From contig CAIZEI010000035.1 of the NCBI GenBank assembly GCA_903931945.1, positions 1 to 64,000 on the forward strand: DNA of 64,000 nt. The letters run 5' to 3'. Below are positions 43,389 through 52,139 of the stretch, piece after piece. Source of the stretch: an uncultured Hyphomicrobiales bacterium. GTDB lineage: Bacteria > Pseudomonadota > Alphaproteobacteria > Rhizobiales > Beijerinckiaceae. Under the pieces are notes generated by a model. It ran no database searches and was not told the origin of the DNA. It saw only the letters and a list, made by a program, of their open reading frames with translations. Within the stretch, counting starts at the first letter, position 1; the number at the start of each line of letters is the position of its first letter. Position numbers and translations under genes: made by a program.

Positions 43389-45143
43389 CTACACGCCGAG
43401 CGTCGTGACATAACGCTGAAGAATTTTGATCTGGACATAACGAAATAAAATCACGAGCAGCATCATCATCAGACCGATGACGCTGACCTGTTCGGCAAGC
43501 CCGTTGGCCCAGAGCTTCATCAGCACCACCGACAACACTTCGGATCCGACCGAATACAGCAGCACGGACGCGGATAATTCGCGCATAATGCCGAAGAAGG
43601 TCAAGACCCAGCCCACCGCGAACGACGGCCAGGCCAGCGCAACCAGAATGCGCGACAGCGTCTGGAAGAAACTCGCGCCATGCACGCGCGAACATTCTTC
43701 AAGATCAAAGGAAAGCTGCGCATAGGCGCCCGTCATGACGCGCGTGGCGACAGGCGTTCCAAGCGCAAGATAGGCCAGCAACAACGCCCAGATCGTCCCG
43801 TAAATGGGAATCGGGCCCGGAAGCATCGCGAAAGCCCAAAGAAAGCCGATGCCCAGCACCATGCCCGGCATCATCCACGGCAGCCAGGCGAGCGCATCGA
43901 TCACGCGACGACCCCGCCATTTCGTGCGCACCGAAATATAGGCGACAACAGCGCCGAGGGCCATCGTCAGCGTTGCGCCGCCAAGGCCGAGCAACATGGT
44001 GTTGGAAATGGCGCGCCAGATTTCACTGGACGAAAACACCGCCCGATAGTGCTCCAGCGTCAGCATGTCCCACTGGTAGAACCCGAAAAAGCGAAAGAAC
44101 GAGCCAATGAACAATTGGCTGACAGGCAAAACCACGGTGATGAAAAAGAACAGAACGCAAAACCCGAACGTCGCCCAGCGCCATTTGCCGAGTTTCATCA
44201 CGCTCGGCGAATAGCCCTTGCCCGTCACTGTCGTAAAGCTGCGCCCGCGCAACAGGCGCCATTGCGCAATCACAAGCGCAAACATCAATATCATCACTCC
44301 AAAACCGATCGCTGTCGCGTACTGATAATCCGGCGTCGCGTGATGGTTGATCGAATTGTACATTTCGGTCGTGATCACAGTGATTTTCGCCGGCGCGCCA
44401 AAGAACAGGGGCGATTCAAAATTCTCCATGCCGCGAATGAAACTGAGGATGAAGGCGTTTGTCAGCGCCGGCAGCATCAGCATCAGCGTGATGCCGCCAA
44501 ACGTGCGCAGGCGTGACGCGCCGCACATGCGCGAGGATTCTTCAAGAGCCGGGTCCATCGCGCGAAAGACATCGACGATGAACAGAAACAGGAACGGCGT
44601 GGAATACTGGACCATGTGCCAGACAACGCCGCCCCATGAATAGACGTTGATGGGCGAATAATTGACGCCAGTCGCCCACTTGAACAGCTGATTGAGCAGC
44701 CCCACCTGGGGATTGCCAAGCATCGCCCAGGCCATCGCTGTGAGAATAGGCGGAATGAAAAACGGCAACGTGATCAACACTTCAAGCTTGTCGCGGCAGG
44801 GCGTATCTGTGCGCGCGATAATCCAAGCGAGAAACACCGCGAGGGTCAGCGACGGTATTGTTTTGCCGAGCGATATCCCGACTGTATTGAGCAGAATGCC
44901 GAGCGCTTCCTTGCTCAGCAATTGCCTGTAGCCATTCAGGTTATATTCGCCCGCCATGCCCGGCGGCGTCGAATGCAGGCTGCCGTAAAACAGCATTGCA
45001 AAAGGATAGATCGTCAGAAAGGACAGCAGCAGGATGATCGCCAGCACGCCGATCCCGCGCCCCGACGCCCATCGGCTCCACAGGCCAGCGCTTGCGGGTC
45101 GCTCAGCGCGACCGGCCTGCAAAGGCGCAACGATCTCGCTCAT
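43389..45143 (-). CDS. ABC transporter permease, fused double-domain (FbpB/ThiP-like)
   Basis: 584 residues with about 12 transmembrane helices in two similar halves. Each half has an EAA-type loop: SSRMCGASRLRTFGGITLML in the first and CSRVHGASFFQTLSRILVAL in the second, both with the conserved Gly that docks on the ATPase. Fused permeases of this size are usual in the FbpB/ThiP/PhnU group. It lies between a Rieske gene (19-base gap) and the ATPase gene, inside the amidohydrolase operon. That placement suggests that the imported molecule is the amidohydrolase substrate. Confidence 0.93.
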   Translation of the reverse strand: MSEIVAPLQAGRAERPASAGLWSRWASGRGIGVLAIILLLSFLTIYPFAMLFYGSLHSTPPGMAGEYNLNGYRQLLSKEALGILLNTVGISLGKTIPSLTLAVFLAWIIARTDTPCRDKLEVLITLPFFIPPILTAMAWAMLGNPQVGLLNQLFKWATGVNYSPINVYSWGGVVWHMVQYSTPFLFLFIVDVFRAMDPALEESSRMCGASRLRTFGGITLMLMLPALTNAFILSFIRGMENFESPLFFGAPAKITVITTEMYNSINHHATPDYQYATAIGFGVMILMFALVIAQWRLLRGRSFTTVTGKGYSPSVMKLGKWRWATFGFCVLFFFITVVLPVSQLFIGSFFRFFGFYQWDMLTLEHYRAVFSSSEIWRAISNTMLLGLGGATLTMALGAVVAYISVRTKWRGRRVIDALAWLPWMMPGMVLGIGFLWAFAMLPGPIPIYGTIWALLLAYLALGTPVATRVMTGAYAQLSFDLEECSRVHGASFFQTLSRILVALAWPSFAVGWVLTFFGIMRELSASVLLYSVGSEVLSVVLMKLWANGLAEQVSVIGLMMMLLVILFRYVQIKILQRYVTTLGV

Positions 45144-45162
45144 TTCGTCTCTTCTCGCGCGC

Positions 45163-45582
45163 TCACAGGTCGATCACGACATAGTTTTCTTCAACCCGCA
45201 CCGCATAGGTCTCCGCGACATACGGTCCTTTGATCAATGCTGCGCCCGGCTCGATGGAGGCTTCATAGGCGCGCACGCGCGTGTTCGCCGGGTCACACCA
45301 GGATTGTCCGGTGCGAATGTCAAACTCCCATCCATGCCATGAGCATTTAACGAATTCGCCGTCGCGCGACAGGCGATATTTGCCGGGCTCGTCGGCTTCG
45401 GCCAGACCGATGATCCTGCCGGCGCAAAGCGAACCGCTTTCATGCGGGCACTTGTCGCCGAGCGCGAAAAAGTCGCCGGCAATGTTGAACAGCGCGATGT
45501 CGCGGCCCGCAATAGCGACTTTCTTGCGCGATCCGGGCGGAATTTCATCGACCCGCGCCGCTATATGTCTTGTCTTGCTCAT
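45163..45582 (-). CDS. Rieske-type [2Fe-2S] ferredoxin, module 1
   Basis: 139 residues from the ATG at 45582, overlapping the type A amidohydrolase stop by ATGA. Rieske ligands are CPHESG and CSWHGW, followed by GQSWCDPANTRVRAYEA. The second motif has Ser-Trp where the paralogue at 39173-39586 has Pro-Tyr; the cysteine and histidine ligands are kept. No signal peptide is seen. The permease gene follows after 19 bases. Its oxygenase or reductase partner is not in the window. Confidence 0.92.
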   Translation of the reverse strand: MSKTRHIAARVDEIPPGSRKKVAIAGRDIALFNIAGDFFALGDKCPHESGSLCAGRIIGLAEADEPGKYRLSRDGEFVKCSWHGWEFDIRTGQSWCDPANTRVRAYEASIEPGAALIKGPYVAETYAVRVEENYVVIDL

Positions 45583-46700
45583 TTCAGGCCATACAGCTCC
45601 CTGGCGTTGCCGGACAATACGCGCTTCAGTTTTTCTTCGCCGATGCGCAATTTGCCGATCACAAATTTCGGCTCGTCGAAATCCCAATGAGGATAGTCGG
45701 TCGAGAACATGATGCGGTCAAAACCCACCATTTCGAACATTTCAATGAGGTCCGCGCCGTCGTCGGGTTCATCCAGCGGCTGCGTCGTCATCCAGAAGTG
45801 ATCATGAACATATTCCGATGGCAGCCGCCTGAGGTGCGGCGCCTCGCTTTTCAGCCGCTTCCAATGTTTATCGAGACGCCATTTCAAGGACGGCGCCCAG
45901 GCGACGCCGCCTTCCACCAGCACAACCTTCAACGCCGGGAATTGCTCGAATACGCCCTCGATCACCATCGACGTGATCAGGCTCAGCATACCGGTCACAT
46001 TGGTGTGCTGCTCCTCGATGTAATAGGAGGGCCAGCCGCTCGCAGTCGGCGCATATCCATTGACGCCTCCCACATGCAGCGCGAGCGGCAGCTTATACGC
46101 GCAGGCCGCCTCGTAGATCGGCCAGTATTTGCGCCGTCCCTGCGGCTCAAGGCTTTTGGGCGGCAGCATGATCTGCGCAAAACGCGTGTCGCCGGCGCGC
46201 TTTTCGATCTCGGCGATGGCGAATGGCGGATGCTCCTGCGTGACGACAATCGACGCGCGCAATCGCTTGTCGCGCTCGACCCAATGGGCGATCTGCCAAT
46301 CGTTCACTGCGCCAGCCAGCGCCGCGCCATATTCAAGATTGCGCTGATTGCCGGGGCCGCGGTTGAGCGGCATCAACATGCCGAATTCCACATTGTTGGC
46401 GTCCAGATGCTGCTTTTGCATGAAGGCAAGATCGGAGCCGGGAAGCCCGCCTGTCGGCGGCCATGAGTCGGCGCGCGCGACATCGGGCGCCATCCGGGGA
46501 TGCGACAGGGTGTCCGCGAGTGCCTGCCGGTAGAGACCGCTGTAGGTTTTGGCGTAATCGCGCCAGCGCTCAGGGAGAAACTGAAGCACATCCTGCGGGC
46601 TCGCCGCTTGCGGATGAATATCGCAATCGATCACGCCGAGCTGCGCCTCGCGCGCGCCGACGCGCTGAGGCGCGGGTCGGTCGAGCAGGTCTTGAGTCAT
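45579..46700 (-). CDS. amidohydrolase family protein (COG2159), type A, module 1
   Basis: 373 residues from the ATG at 46700, where the homology begins; a longer reading runs into an upstream repeat. DxH in VIDCDIHPQ, a later histidine in LALHVGGVNGY and aspartate in FSTDYPHWDFDEP. It shares with the other type A protein the blocks GLPGSDLAFMQKQHLD and AVNDWQI. It ends in ATGA overlap with the Rieske gene, as in module 2. Relatives include ACMSD and gamma-resorcylate decarboxylase-like enzymes, so decarboxylation of an aromatic or heterocyclic acid is plausible. Confidence 0.89.
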   Translation of the reverse strand: MTQDLLDRPAPQRVGAREAQLGVIDCDIHPQAASPQDVLQFLPERWRDYAKTYSGLYRQALADTLSHPRMAPDVARADSWPPTGGLPGSDLAFMQKQHLDANNVEFGMLMPLNRGPGNQRNLEYGAALAGAVNDWQIAHWVERDKRLRASIVVTQEHPPFAIAEIEKRAGDTRFAQIMLPPKSLEPQGRRKYWPIYEAACAYKLPLALHVGGVNGYAPTASGWPSYYIEEQHTNVTGMLSLITSMVIEGVFEQFPALKVVLVEGGVAWAPSLKWRLDKHWKRLKSEAPHLRRLPSEYVHDHFWMTTQPLDEPDDGADLIEMFEMVGFDRIMFSTDYPHWDFDEPKFVIGKLRIGEEKLKRVLSGNARELYGLK

Positions 46701-46726
46701 GGAAGCCCCGCAACACATGCGTAAGA

Positions 46727-46893
46727 ACTCCCTCTCGCCGCTCGCGGGGAGAGGGCCGGGGCGAGGGGCCGGGAGGCAACGAACGAACCGAGAAATATGT
46801 TGCACGATCCAGAATTGCGCGCGGCGTCGAAGCGCGGACGCAAAACCATGCCCCTCAACCTAACCCTCTCGCCGCTCGCGGGGAGAGAGGGAA
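46727..46893. repeat. inverted pair of REP-like palindromes (REPIN-like)
   Basis: Two copies of the palindrome CCCTCTCGCCGCTCGCGGGG lie at about 46730 and 46864. The first is followed by a tail GGCCGGGGCGAGGGGC, the second is preceded by the near-complement GCCCCTCAACCTAA, so the full units are inverted with tails inward. They fill most of the 228-base gap between the type B and type A genes of module 1 and may attenuate or stabilise the transcript. Confidence 0.75.
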
Positions 46894-46928
46894 CATATCC
46901 GCCATGCGCTGCGGAGACGCGCAAACTT

Positions 46929-48050
46929 TCATGTCAGGCTCCCATTCAGCCGTGGATAAGTCGCCATCGCGTTTTCGTAGAGCACCTTGCGCGCGAGCGG
47001 ACTGTTGCGATCGAGCGGCAAGGCCTCCGTTCCCTCGTAATGCCAATGCGGATAATCGGTCGAAAACAGCAGCATTTCATCACTGTCGAGCATTTCGCAA
47101 AACCGCTCCAGCCGCCGCGCGCCATCCGGTTCGTCGAAGGGCTGCGTCGTCAAGCGGATGTGATCGCGCACAATGTCCTTGGGCGGGCGTTTGACCCATG
47201 GAATTTCGGCGCGAACGCCTCGCCAGGTCTTGTTGAAACGCCACAGGCAGGCGGGGAGCCATGTCACGCCCGATTCCTGAAACACCACTTTCAGGTCGGG
47301 AAATTTGGCGAACACGCCTTCGCTGACAAGGCTCAGGACAGCGCTTTCGAACGCAAACGCCTGCGCCACATAATCTTCGAGAAAATATGAGCCAAAACCA
47401 TTTGCCATCATCGGGTGATGGTAGGCGCCGCCAGCATGAACGCCAATCGGCAGGCCATATTTTTCAGCTGCGCGGAAAATCGGCCAGTTGTGGCGTTTGC
47501 CGAGCGGCGTTTCGCCTGCAACCAGCATCGTGACCTGCACGAAACGCCTGTCCCCCGACCGTCGCTCAATCTCTTCGGCTGCAAGCTCCGGGTTGCCCAG
47601 CGGCACGACAATGGATGCGCGCAAGCGCGGTTCGTGCGCCAACCATTCCGCCGCAATCCAGTCATTCACCGCAGTGCAAACGACGGCGGACATATCTTCG
47701 CTGTGCAGGACCGCCCCGCCCCAAAGGCAGGTCGCAATCGCGGTTTGCACGCCAAACCCATCCAGCACCGCCGAGCGCAGCATGGCAAGATCGGCGCCCG
47801 GCTTACCCTGCGCAGGTCGCCAATCCGGTCGACCGGAAATCGGAGAATTGGGCGCCTCACTGGTCAACGACCAGCTCAACCTGTCAATTCCCCGGTTGAG
47901 AAACTGCTGCCGCCAATAGGCGTCGAGATAGGGCATGATCGAATTGATGGCGGGCACGACAATATGCGCATCGCAATCAATCGCGGGATGTCCGAAAACG
48001 CTTGCGCGCTCGCCGGCGCGTTCAGCTGTCGCTCCCCTCGACATATCCAT
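46929..48050 (-). CDS. amidohydrolase family protein (COG2159), type B, module 1
   Basis: 373 residues from the ATG at 48050, preceded by GGGAAGGGA. DxH in AIDCDAHIVVP, a later histidine in IGVHAGGAYHH and the aspartate in FSTDYPHWHYEG. It shares GKRHNWPIFRAAEKYGL and ESGVTWLPACLWRFNK with the type B protein at 40658-41767. It is the first gene of the nine-gene minus-strand operon and divergent from the binding-protein gene, so the 146-base gap 48051-48196 should hold both promoters. It is separated from the type A gene by a REP pair. Confidence 0.89.
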   Translation of the reverse strand: MDMSRGATAERAGERASVFGHPAIDCDAHIVVPAINSIMPYLDAYWRQQFLNRGIDRLSWSLTSEAPNSPISGRPDWRPAQGKPGADLAMLRSAVLDGFGVQTAIATCLWGGAVLHSEDMSAVVCTAVNDWIAAEWLAHEPRLRASIVVPLGNPELAAEEIERRSGDRRFVQVTMLVAGETPLGKRHNWPIFRAAEKYGLPIGVHAGGAYHHPMMANGFGSYFLEDYVAQAFAFESAVLSLVSEGVFAKFPDLKVVFQESGVTWLPACLWRFNKTWRGVRAEIPWVKRPPKDIVRDHIRLTTQPFDEPDGARRLERFCEMLDSDEMLLFSTDYPHWHYEGTEALPLDRNSPLARKVLYENAMATYPRLNGSLT

Positions 48051-48196
48051 TCCCTTCCCGCCCGCACAAAAAAGCTTCGCGCGTTCGCGTGCAATCATCT
48101 AGAACTACCACATTTCAGCTAATACAGGTCAAGAATGCGCAGCGTCAAAACGCAGCGCGGAATTAACTGGCGCGAACCCGCCCCCGGAGAGGAAAA

Positions 48197-49210
48197 ATGA
48201 CCAGGACCATCGTCCGAACGTTATCTGCATGTGTCGCCGCCATCGGGTGCGTCAGTATTGGCGACGCAGACGAATGGGACAGCGTTGTCGCCGCCGCACA
48301 AAAGGAAGGGACCGTGTCCGTCTATCACGCGCAACTTGGCGCGCCCCACTGGAAGTCTGTGGTCAAGGCGTTTCAGGACAAATACGGCATTCAGGTTCAG
48401 GAGTTTGACGCGCGCGCCAGCGAAATGACAGAGAGAATCCGGACCGAACAGACCTCGAACCATTTCGTCGCCGATGCCGAATTTCACGGCGACTCCTCGA
48501 TTATCCAGCAGCGCCAGACCAATTTTGTCGCAGAGCTCGGCGAAATCCCCAACGCCGCCAGTTTACGCGCGCCCTTCGCACGCGACACATGGCAGGTTCC
48601 CGCCTGGACGCAAATCGTCTGCATGCTTGTCAACACCAACATGGTAAAGGCGGACGAGGAACCCCGGCAATGGAAGGATCTGCTTGACGCCCGATGGACA
48701 GGGAAAATTCTCACAGACGACATGCGCGCAGTCGGCAGCGGGCAGACTGTGTTCGCGCTGCTCTACCTTAAATATGGCGAGGACTTTCTTAAACAGCTGA
48801 TCGCCCAGAATATGGGCGTCGGACGCGATTTGCAGGACGATTCCCGCAAGATTGCGCGCGGCGAATACCCCATATTCATCAACCAGATCATTGCCTTTGC
48901 AACACCGCTCAAAGGCCTGCCGGTCAAGGTCGTCATTCCCGCCGATGGATGCCCGTTTACGCCTATTCAGGGCGCCATTCTGCGCGGCGCGCCGCACCCG
49001 AACGCGGGGCGTTTGTTCATCAATCACCTGCTCGACAGGCAATCGCAAGTCACCTACGCGAACGCCGGAATGGGCGTTGTGACGCAGGGCGTTGCCGAGG
49101 GCCTGACTGACCCGGACGCAAAACGCTTCGCTGCGGCGAAGTTGATGGGCTCCATTCCCTTTGCGGAGCGTGAAAAGATGCTCCAGCGCGCAACAGACAT
49201 GTTCAAATGA
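48197..49210 (+). CDS. ABC transporter solute-binding protein, FbpA/iron(III)-type fold
   Basis: 337 residues. A signal peptide (TLSACVAAIGCVSIGDA) precedes EWDSVVAAAQKEGTVSVYHA, the usual start of type 2 periplasmic binding proteins in the iron/thiamine/phosphonate group. Later blocks include RTEQTSNHFVADAEFHGD, DLLDARWTGKILTDD and a C-terminal NHLLDRQSQVTYANAG. The paired tyrosines that bind ferric ion in FbpA are not evident, so an organic ligand is more likely. GGAGAGG lies just before the ATG. It is divergent from the operon that holds its permease and ATPase. Confidence 0.9.
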   Translation: MTRTIVRTLSACVAAIGCVSIGDADEWDSVVAAAQKEGTVSVYHAQLGAPHWKSVVKAFQDKYGIQVQEFDARASEMTERIRTEQTSNHFVADAEFHGDSSIIQQRQTNFVAELGEIPNAASLRAPFARDTWQVPAWTQIVCMLVNTNMVKADEEPRQWKDLLDARWTGKILTDDMRAVGSGQTVFALLYLKYGEDFLKQLIAQNMGVGRDLQDDSRKIARGEYPIFINQIIAFATPLKGLPVKVVIPADGCPFTPIQGAILRGAPHPNAGRLFINHLLDRQSQVTYANAGMGVVTQGVAEGLTDPDAKRFAAAKLMGSIPFAEREKMLQRATDMFK

Positions 49211-49355
49211 AAGGGGCCTCTGTGACGCCTGGCGCGGCGCGCAGACGTAATTTTGAGAATGCCTGCAACAGCGCTTGTTTGCCGCCGCCATTTAAGGCAA
49301 TCTCCCTCGCGAAACCGCCCGCCAGAGGGCGACAACCAAAATCGGGAGGATGAGC

Positions 49356-51122
49356 ATGAGCGCCTTGCGCCGCAACGCCCTGTTGGCGAGTGTCTTTATC
49401 TGCGCCGGGCTGACATGCGCTGGCGCCGCCGACTATCGGCCTGTCACCTCTGACATGCTCGCCAATCCCCCGCCCGAAGACTGGCTGCAAATCAGCCGCA
49501 CCTATGACGAGCAGCGCTTCAGCCCGCTCGACCAGATCAACAAAACCAATGTCGCGCGGCTGCAAATGGCGTTTGCGCGCGGCCTGCCCGCCGGGACGCA
49601 GGAATCGACGCCCATCGTGCATGACGGCGTGATGTATATGATCGAACCCGGCGCCAATCTGCTTGCGATCGACGCCACCACCGGCGATGAAATCTGGGAA
49701 TACAAGCGCGATTACACCAAGGACACCGACGGCAAGCGGAACAGCCCGCTGCTGTCGCGCGCCAAGGCGCTCGCCATGTGGGAGGACATGATCTATTTCG
49801 CCGCGCCCGATGGCTACGTTGTTGCCGTGGACGCGAAGTCAGGCAAGCTGCGCTGGGAAACGAAGGTCTACGATCTCTCCACAAAGACAGACCATTCCGG
49901 CGGCGTCATCGTCGCCGATGGCAAGGTCATCAGCAACCGCACCTGCTCGACGCGGGCGGGCTGTTTCATCGCCGCGCATGACGCCAAGACCGGCAAGGAA
50001 TTGTGGAAGTTCTTCAACACCGCCGGCAAGGGCGAGCCGGGCGGCGACACCTGGGCGGACATGGAGACCGAGCAGCGCGTCGCGTCCTCCTGGGGCCTGC
50101 CGGGCTCCTATGATCCCAAGGCGCGCGTGCTGTACTGGGCGATTTCCAATCCCATTCCCTACACCCGCCTCAAGCGCCACAACGGCAAGGCCGATGCTGT
50201 GTCCTATGACTCGCCATCCGAGCTTTACAGCAACAGCACCATCGCCCTCGACATCGATACGGGCAAACTCATCTGGTATTATCAGCACCTCCCCGGCGAC
50301 GACTGGGATTCCGACCATATCCACGAACGCACGCTGATCCACACGAAAGTCGCCGCCGATCCGAAATTCGTCAAATGGATCAACCCGGCGATTCCCAAAG
50401 GCGACGAACGCGATATTGTCGTCGAGGTTGCGGAGGCCGGCGATGTCTTCGCCATCGACAAAAAGACCGGCGAGTTCCTCTGGGCCAATCCGTTTCCCTA
50501 CGATGTGCCGAACGTCAACATGACCTCCATCGACGTGAAAACAGGCAAGACCCACATCAACGACGTCTCGGTGTTCAAGAAAGATGGCGACCGCATGGTT
50601 GGCTGCTTCCAGAACACGCGCTCCTACTGGGCGACGAGCTACGATCCGAAGAACAATTCGCTGTACGTGCCATTCCAGGACGCCTGTCTCGACATGACCG
50701 CCGACACGACCAAACCGCTCGGCTTTGGTCCGCGCTTTGGCGTGCGGCGTGAAGGCGTGCCGGCGGACAAGTTCATGGGCATGATGAAAATCAATATGTC
50801 CACGGGCGAAATGAAGCGCATTTTTTCGCAGGCGGCGCCCGGCAATGGTTCAGCCCTGACGACGGCGGGAGACCTTCTGTTCTGGGGCGATCTCAATCGC
50901 CGTTTCCGCGCGCTCGACCCCGAAAACGGGCATGTGCTGTGGGAAGCGCTGGTGGGCGGCCCGGTGATGACCTCGACGATCACTTACGCAGTCAACGGCA
51001 AGCAATATGTCGCGATTTTTACGGGCGAAGGCCAGTCGGGCTCGCGCAGCGTGCTGGACATGGCGCCTAGCATCAAGCCGGTGCATGGCGCCAACGGGCT
51101 TTACGTCTTCGCATTGCCGTAG
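49356..51122 (+). CDS. divergent PQQ-dependent dehydrogenase
   Basis: 588 residues from the ATG at 49356, with GGGAGG 6 bases upstream; the ATG at 49350 touches that box. A signal peptide (LLASVFICAGLTCAGA) is followed by an eight-bladed quinoprotein propeller (INKTNVARLQMAF, STPIVHDGVMYM, AVNGKQYVAIFTG). It differs from standard members: the vicinal cysteine pair is replaced by two cysteines five residues apart (C197-STRAG-C203), and the usual metal-binding Glu is not seen in that segment. The aspartates D318 and D320 (DDWDSDH) keep the DxD arrangement of lanthanide enzymes. No cytochrome gene is adjacent. It may be cotranscribed with the binding protein 146 bases upstream. Confidence 0.86.
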   Translation: MSALRRNALLASVFICAGLTCAGAADYRPVTSDMLANPPPEDWLQISRTYDEQRFSPLDQINKTNVARLQMAFARGLPAGTQESTPIVHDGVMYMIEPGANLLAIDATTGDEIWEYKRDYTKDTDGKRNSPLLSRAKALAMWEDMIYFAAPDGYVVAVDAKSGKLRWETKVYDLSTKTDHSGGVIVADGKVISNRTCSTRAGCFIAAHDAKTGKELWKFFNTAGKGEPGGDTWADMETEQRVASSWGLPGSYDPKARVLYWAISNPIPYTRLKRHNGKADAVSYDSPSELYSNSTIALDIDTGKLIWYYQHLPGDDWDSDHIHERTLIHTKVAADPKFVKWINPAIPKGDERDIVVEVAEAGDVFAIDKKTGEFLWANPFPYDVPNVNMTSIDVKTGKTHINDVSVFKKDGDRMVGCFQNTRSYWATSYDPKNNSLYVPFQDACLDMTADTTKPLGFGPRFGVRREGVPADKFMGMMKINMSTGEMKRIFSQAAPGNGSALTTAGDLLFWGDLNRRFRALDPENGHVLWEALVGGPVMTSTITYAVNGKQYVAIFTGEGQSGSRSVLDMAPSIKPVHGANGLYVFALP

Positions 51123-51226
51123 AGCGTTTTCAAGCGAAGCGGGAACCGGTTCGCGTTAAGAAAACACGTTAATAAAGGACTCCGGAGCCATTTCCGATCG
51201 GATTTCATCAGATCGGAAATAGCTCC
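51120..51226 (+). repeat. dispersed intergenic repeat, copy 1
   Basis: Begins TAGAGCGTTTTCAAGCGAAG, continues with CCGGTTCGCGTTAAGAAAAC, and ends in a palindrome around GATCGGATTTCATCAGATC. The inverted counterpart is at 58584-58680. Its first three bases are the TAG stop codon of the PQQ dehydrogenase gene. A hairpin at 51191-51221 (TTTCCGATC / GATCGGAAA) could terminate transcription. Confidence 0.85.
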
Positions 51227-51329
51227 AGCCCCCTCGACAGATCAGGGCCCATGCTCTATAGGCAGCCCCTCAATTGATAACAGCGTCGCGAAACGCTCGC
51301 CATCAGGCGAAACCGCAAGGACTTAGGAC

Positions 51330-51749
51330 ATGGTTGATATCATTAAAGAAATCGACGCCGAACAGATGACGGCGTTGAACCCCACGATCCCTGAATTCGC
51401 CCCTGGCGACACGGTCATCGTGAATGTGAAGGTGAAGGAAGGCGAGCGCAGCCGCGTGCAGGCCTATGAAGGCGTCTGCATTGCCCGCAATGGCGGCGGC
51501 ATCAACGAGAATTTCACCGTCCGCAAAATTTCCTATGGCGAGGGCGTTGAGCGCGTATTCCCGCTGTTCTCGCCGAACATCGACTCGATCAAGGTCGTCC
51601 GTCGCGGCAAGGTGCGGCGCGCCAAGCTGTATTATCTGCGCGATCGTCGCGGCAAGTCGGCGCGTATCGCCGAAAAAATGGACAGCGCCGCCGAGCGCGC
51701 CGAAAAGGCGACGGCCAAGGCCAACGCCAAGGCTGCGAAAAAGGCCTGA
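51330..51749 (+). CDS. rplS: 50S ribosomal protein L19
   Basis: 139 residues. The L19 core is unmistakable: [26 protein letters not shown], the [30 protein letters not shown] stretch and [26 protein letters not shown] (each seen in full). A C-terminal Ala/Lys-rich tail of about 25 residues is common in Alphaproteobacteria. It sits at the interface of the two ribosomal subunits. In related genomes it often follows trmD and precedes leuC within a few kilobases; here trmD is not upstream and a PQQ dehydrogenase is. A terminator follows the gene. Confidence 0.98.
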   Translation: MVDIIKEIDAEQMTALNPTIPEFAPGDTVIVNVKVKEGERSRVQAYEGVCIARNGGGINENFTVRKISYGEGVERVFPLFSPNIDSIKVVRRGKVRRAKLYYLRDRRGKSARIAEKMDSAAERAEKATAKANAKAAKKA

Positions 51750-51783
51750 TCTTCGCATTTTGCAAACTGCGTTTTGTTCAATG

Positions 51784-51810
51784 AAAACGCTGCCTTCGGG
51801 CGGCGTTTTT
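51784..51810 (+). terminator. rho-independent terminator of rplS
   Basis: Stem AACGCTGCC / GGGCGGCGTT with a TTCG tetraloop followed by a T run, about 35 bases after the rplS stop and just before cutA. Confidence 0.88.
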
Positions 51811-51824
51811 GCTATGGAAAGGGG

Positions 51825-52139
51825 ATGACGGCATTTTCCATCATCCTCACCACAGCCTCGTCTGAGGCGACTGTGGAAGCAATCACCGCCCGGCTGCTCG
51901 GCGAAAAGCTCGCAGCCTGCGTGCAGGTTTTGCCGATTTCCAGCGCCTATCTCTGGCAGGGCACGATCGCGCGGGAAAATGAAAAACTGCTGCTGATCAA
52001 GGCGAAAACCCCGGACTGGCCGGACATCGAAACCGCCATCCGCGCCGTCCACGATTACCAGACGCCGGAAATTTTACGAATTGATATGGCGGATGCGTCA
52101 CAGGCGTATCTGGAGTGGATAACGGCTGTGACGCGGTGA
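51825..52139 (+). CDS. cutA: CutA1 divalent-cation tolerance protein
   Basis: 104 residues from the ATG at 51825, preceded by GGAAAGGGG; the open frame begins earlier but only through the rplS terminator. The family pattern is complete: LTTASSEATVEAITARLLGEKLAACVQVLPISSAYLWQG (seen as a whole), then NEKLLLIKAKTP and a C-terminal HDYQTPEILRIDMADASQAYLEWI. CutA forms trimers of ferredoxin-like fold and has been linked to copper tolerance and protein homeostasis. It lies 75 bases downstream of rplS. Confidence 0.94.
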   Translation: MTAFSIILTTASSEATVEAITARLLGEKLAACVQVLPISSAYLWQGTIARENEKLLLIKAKTPDWPDIETAIRAVHDYQTPEILRIDMADASQAYLEWITAVTR

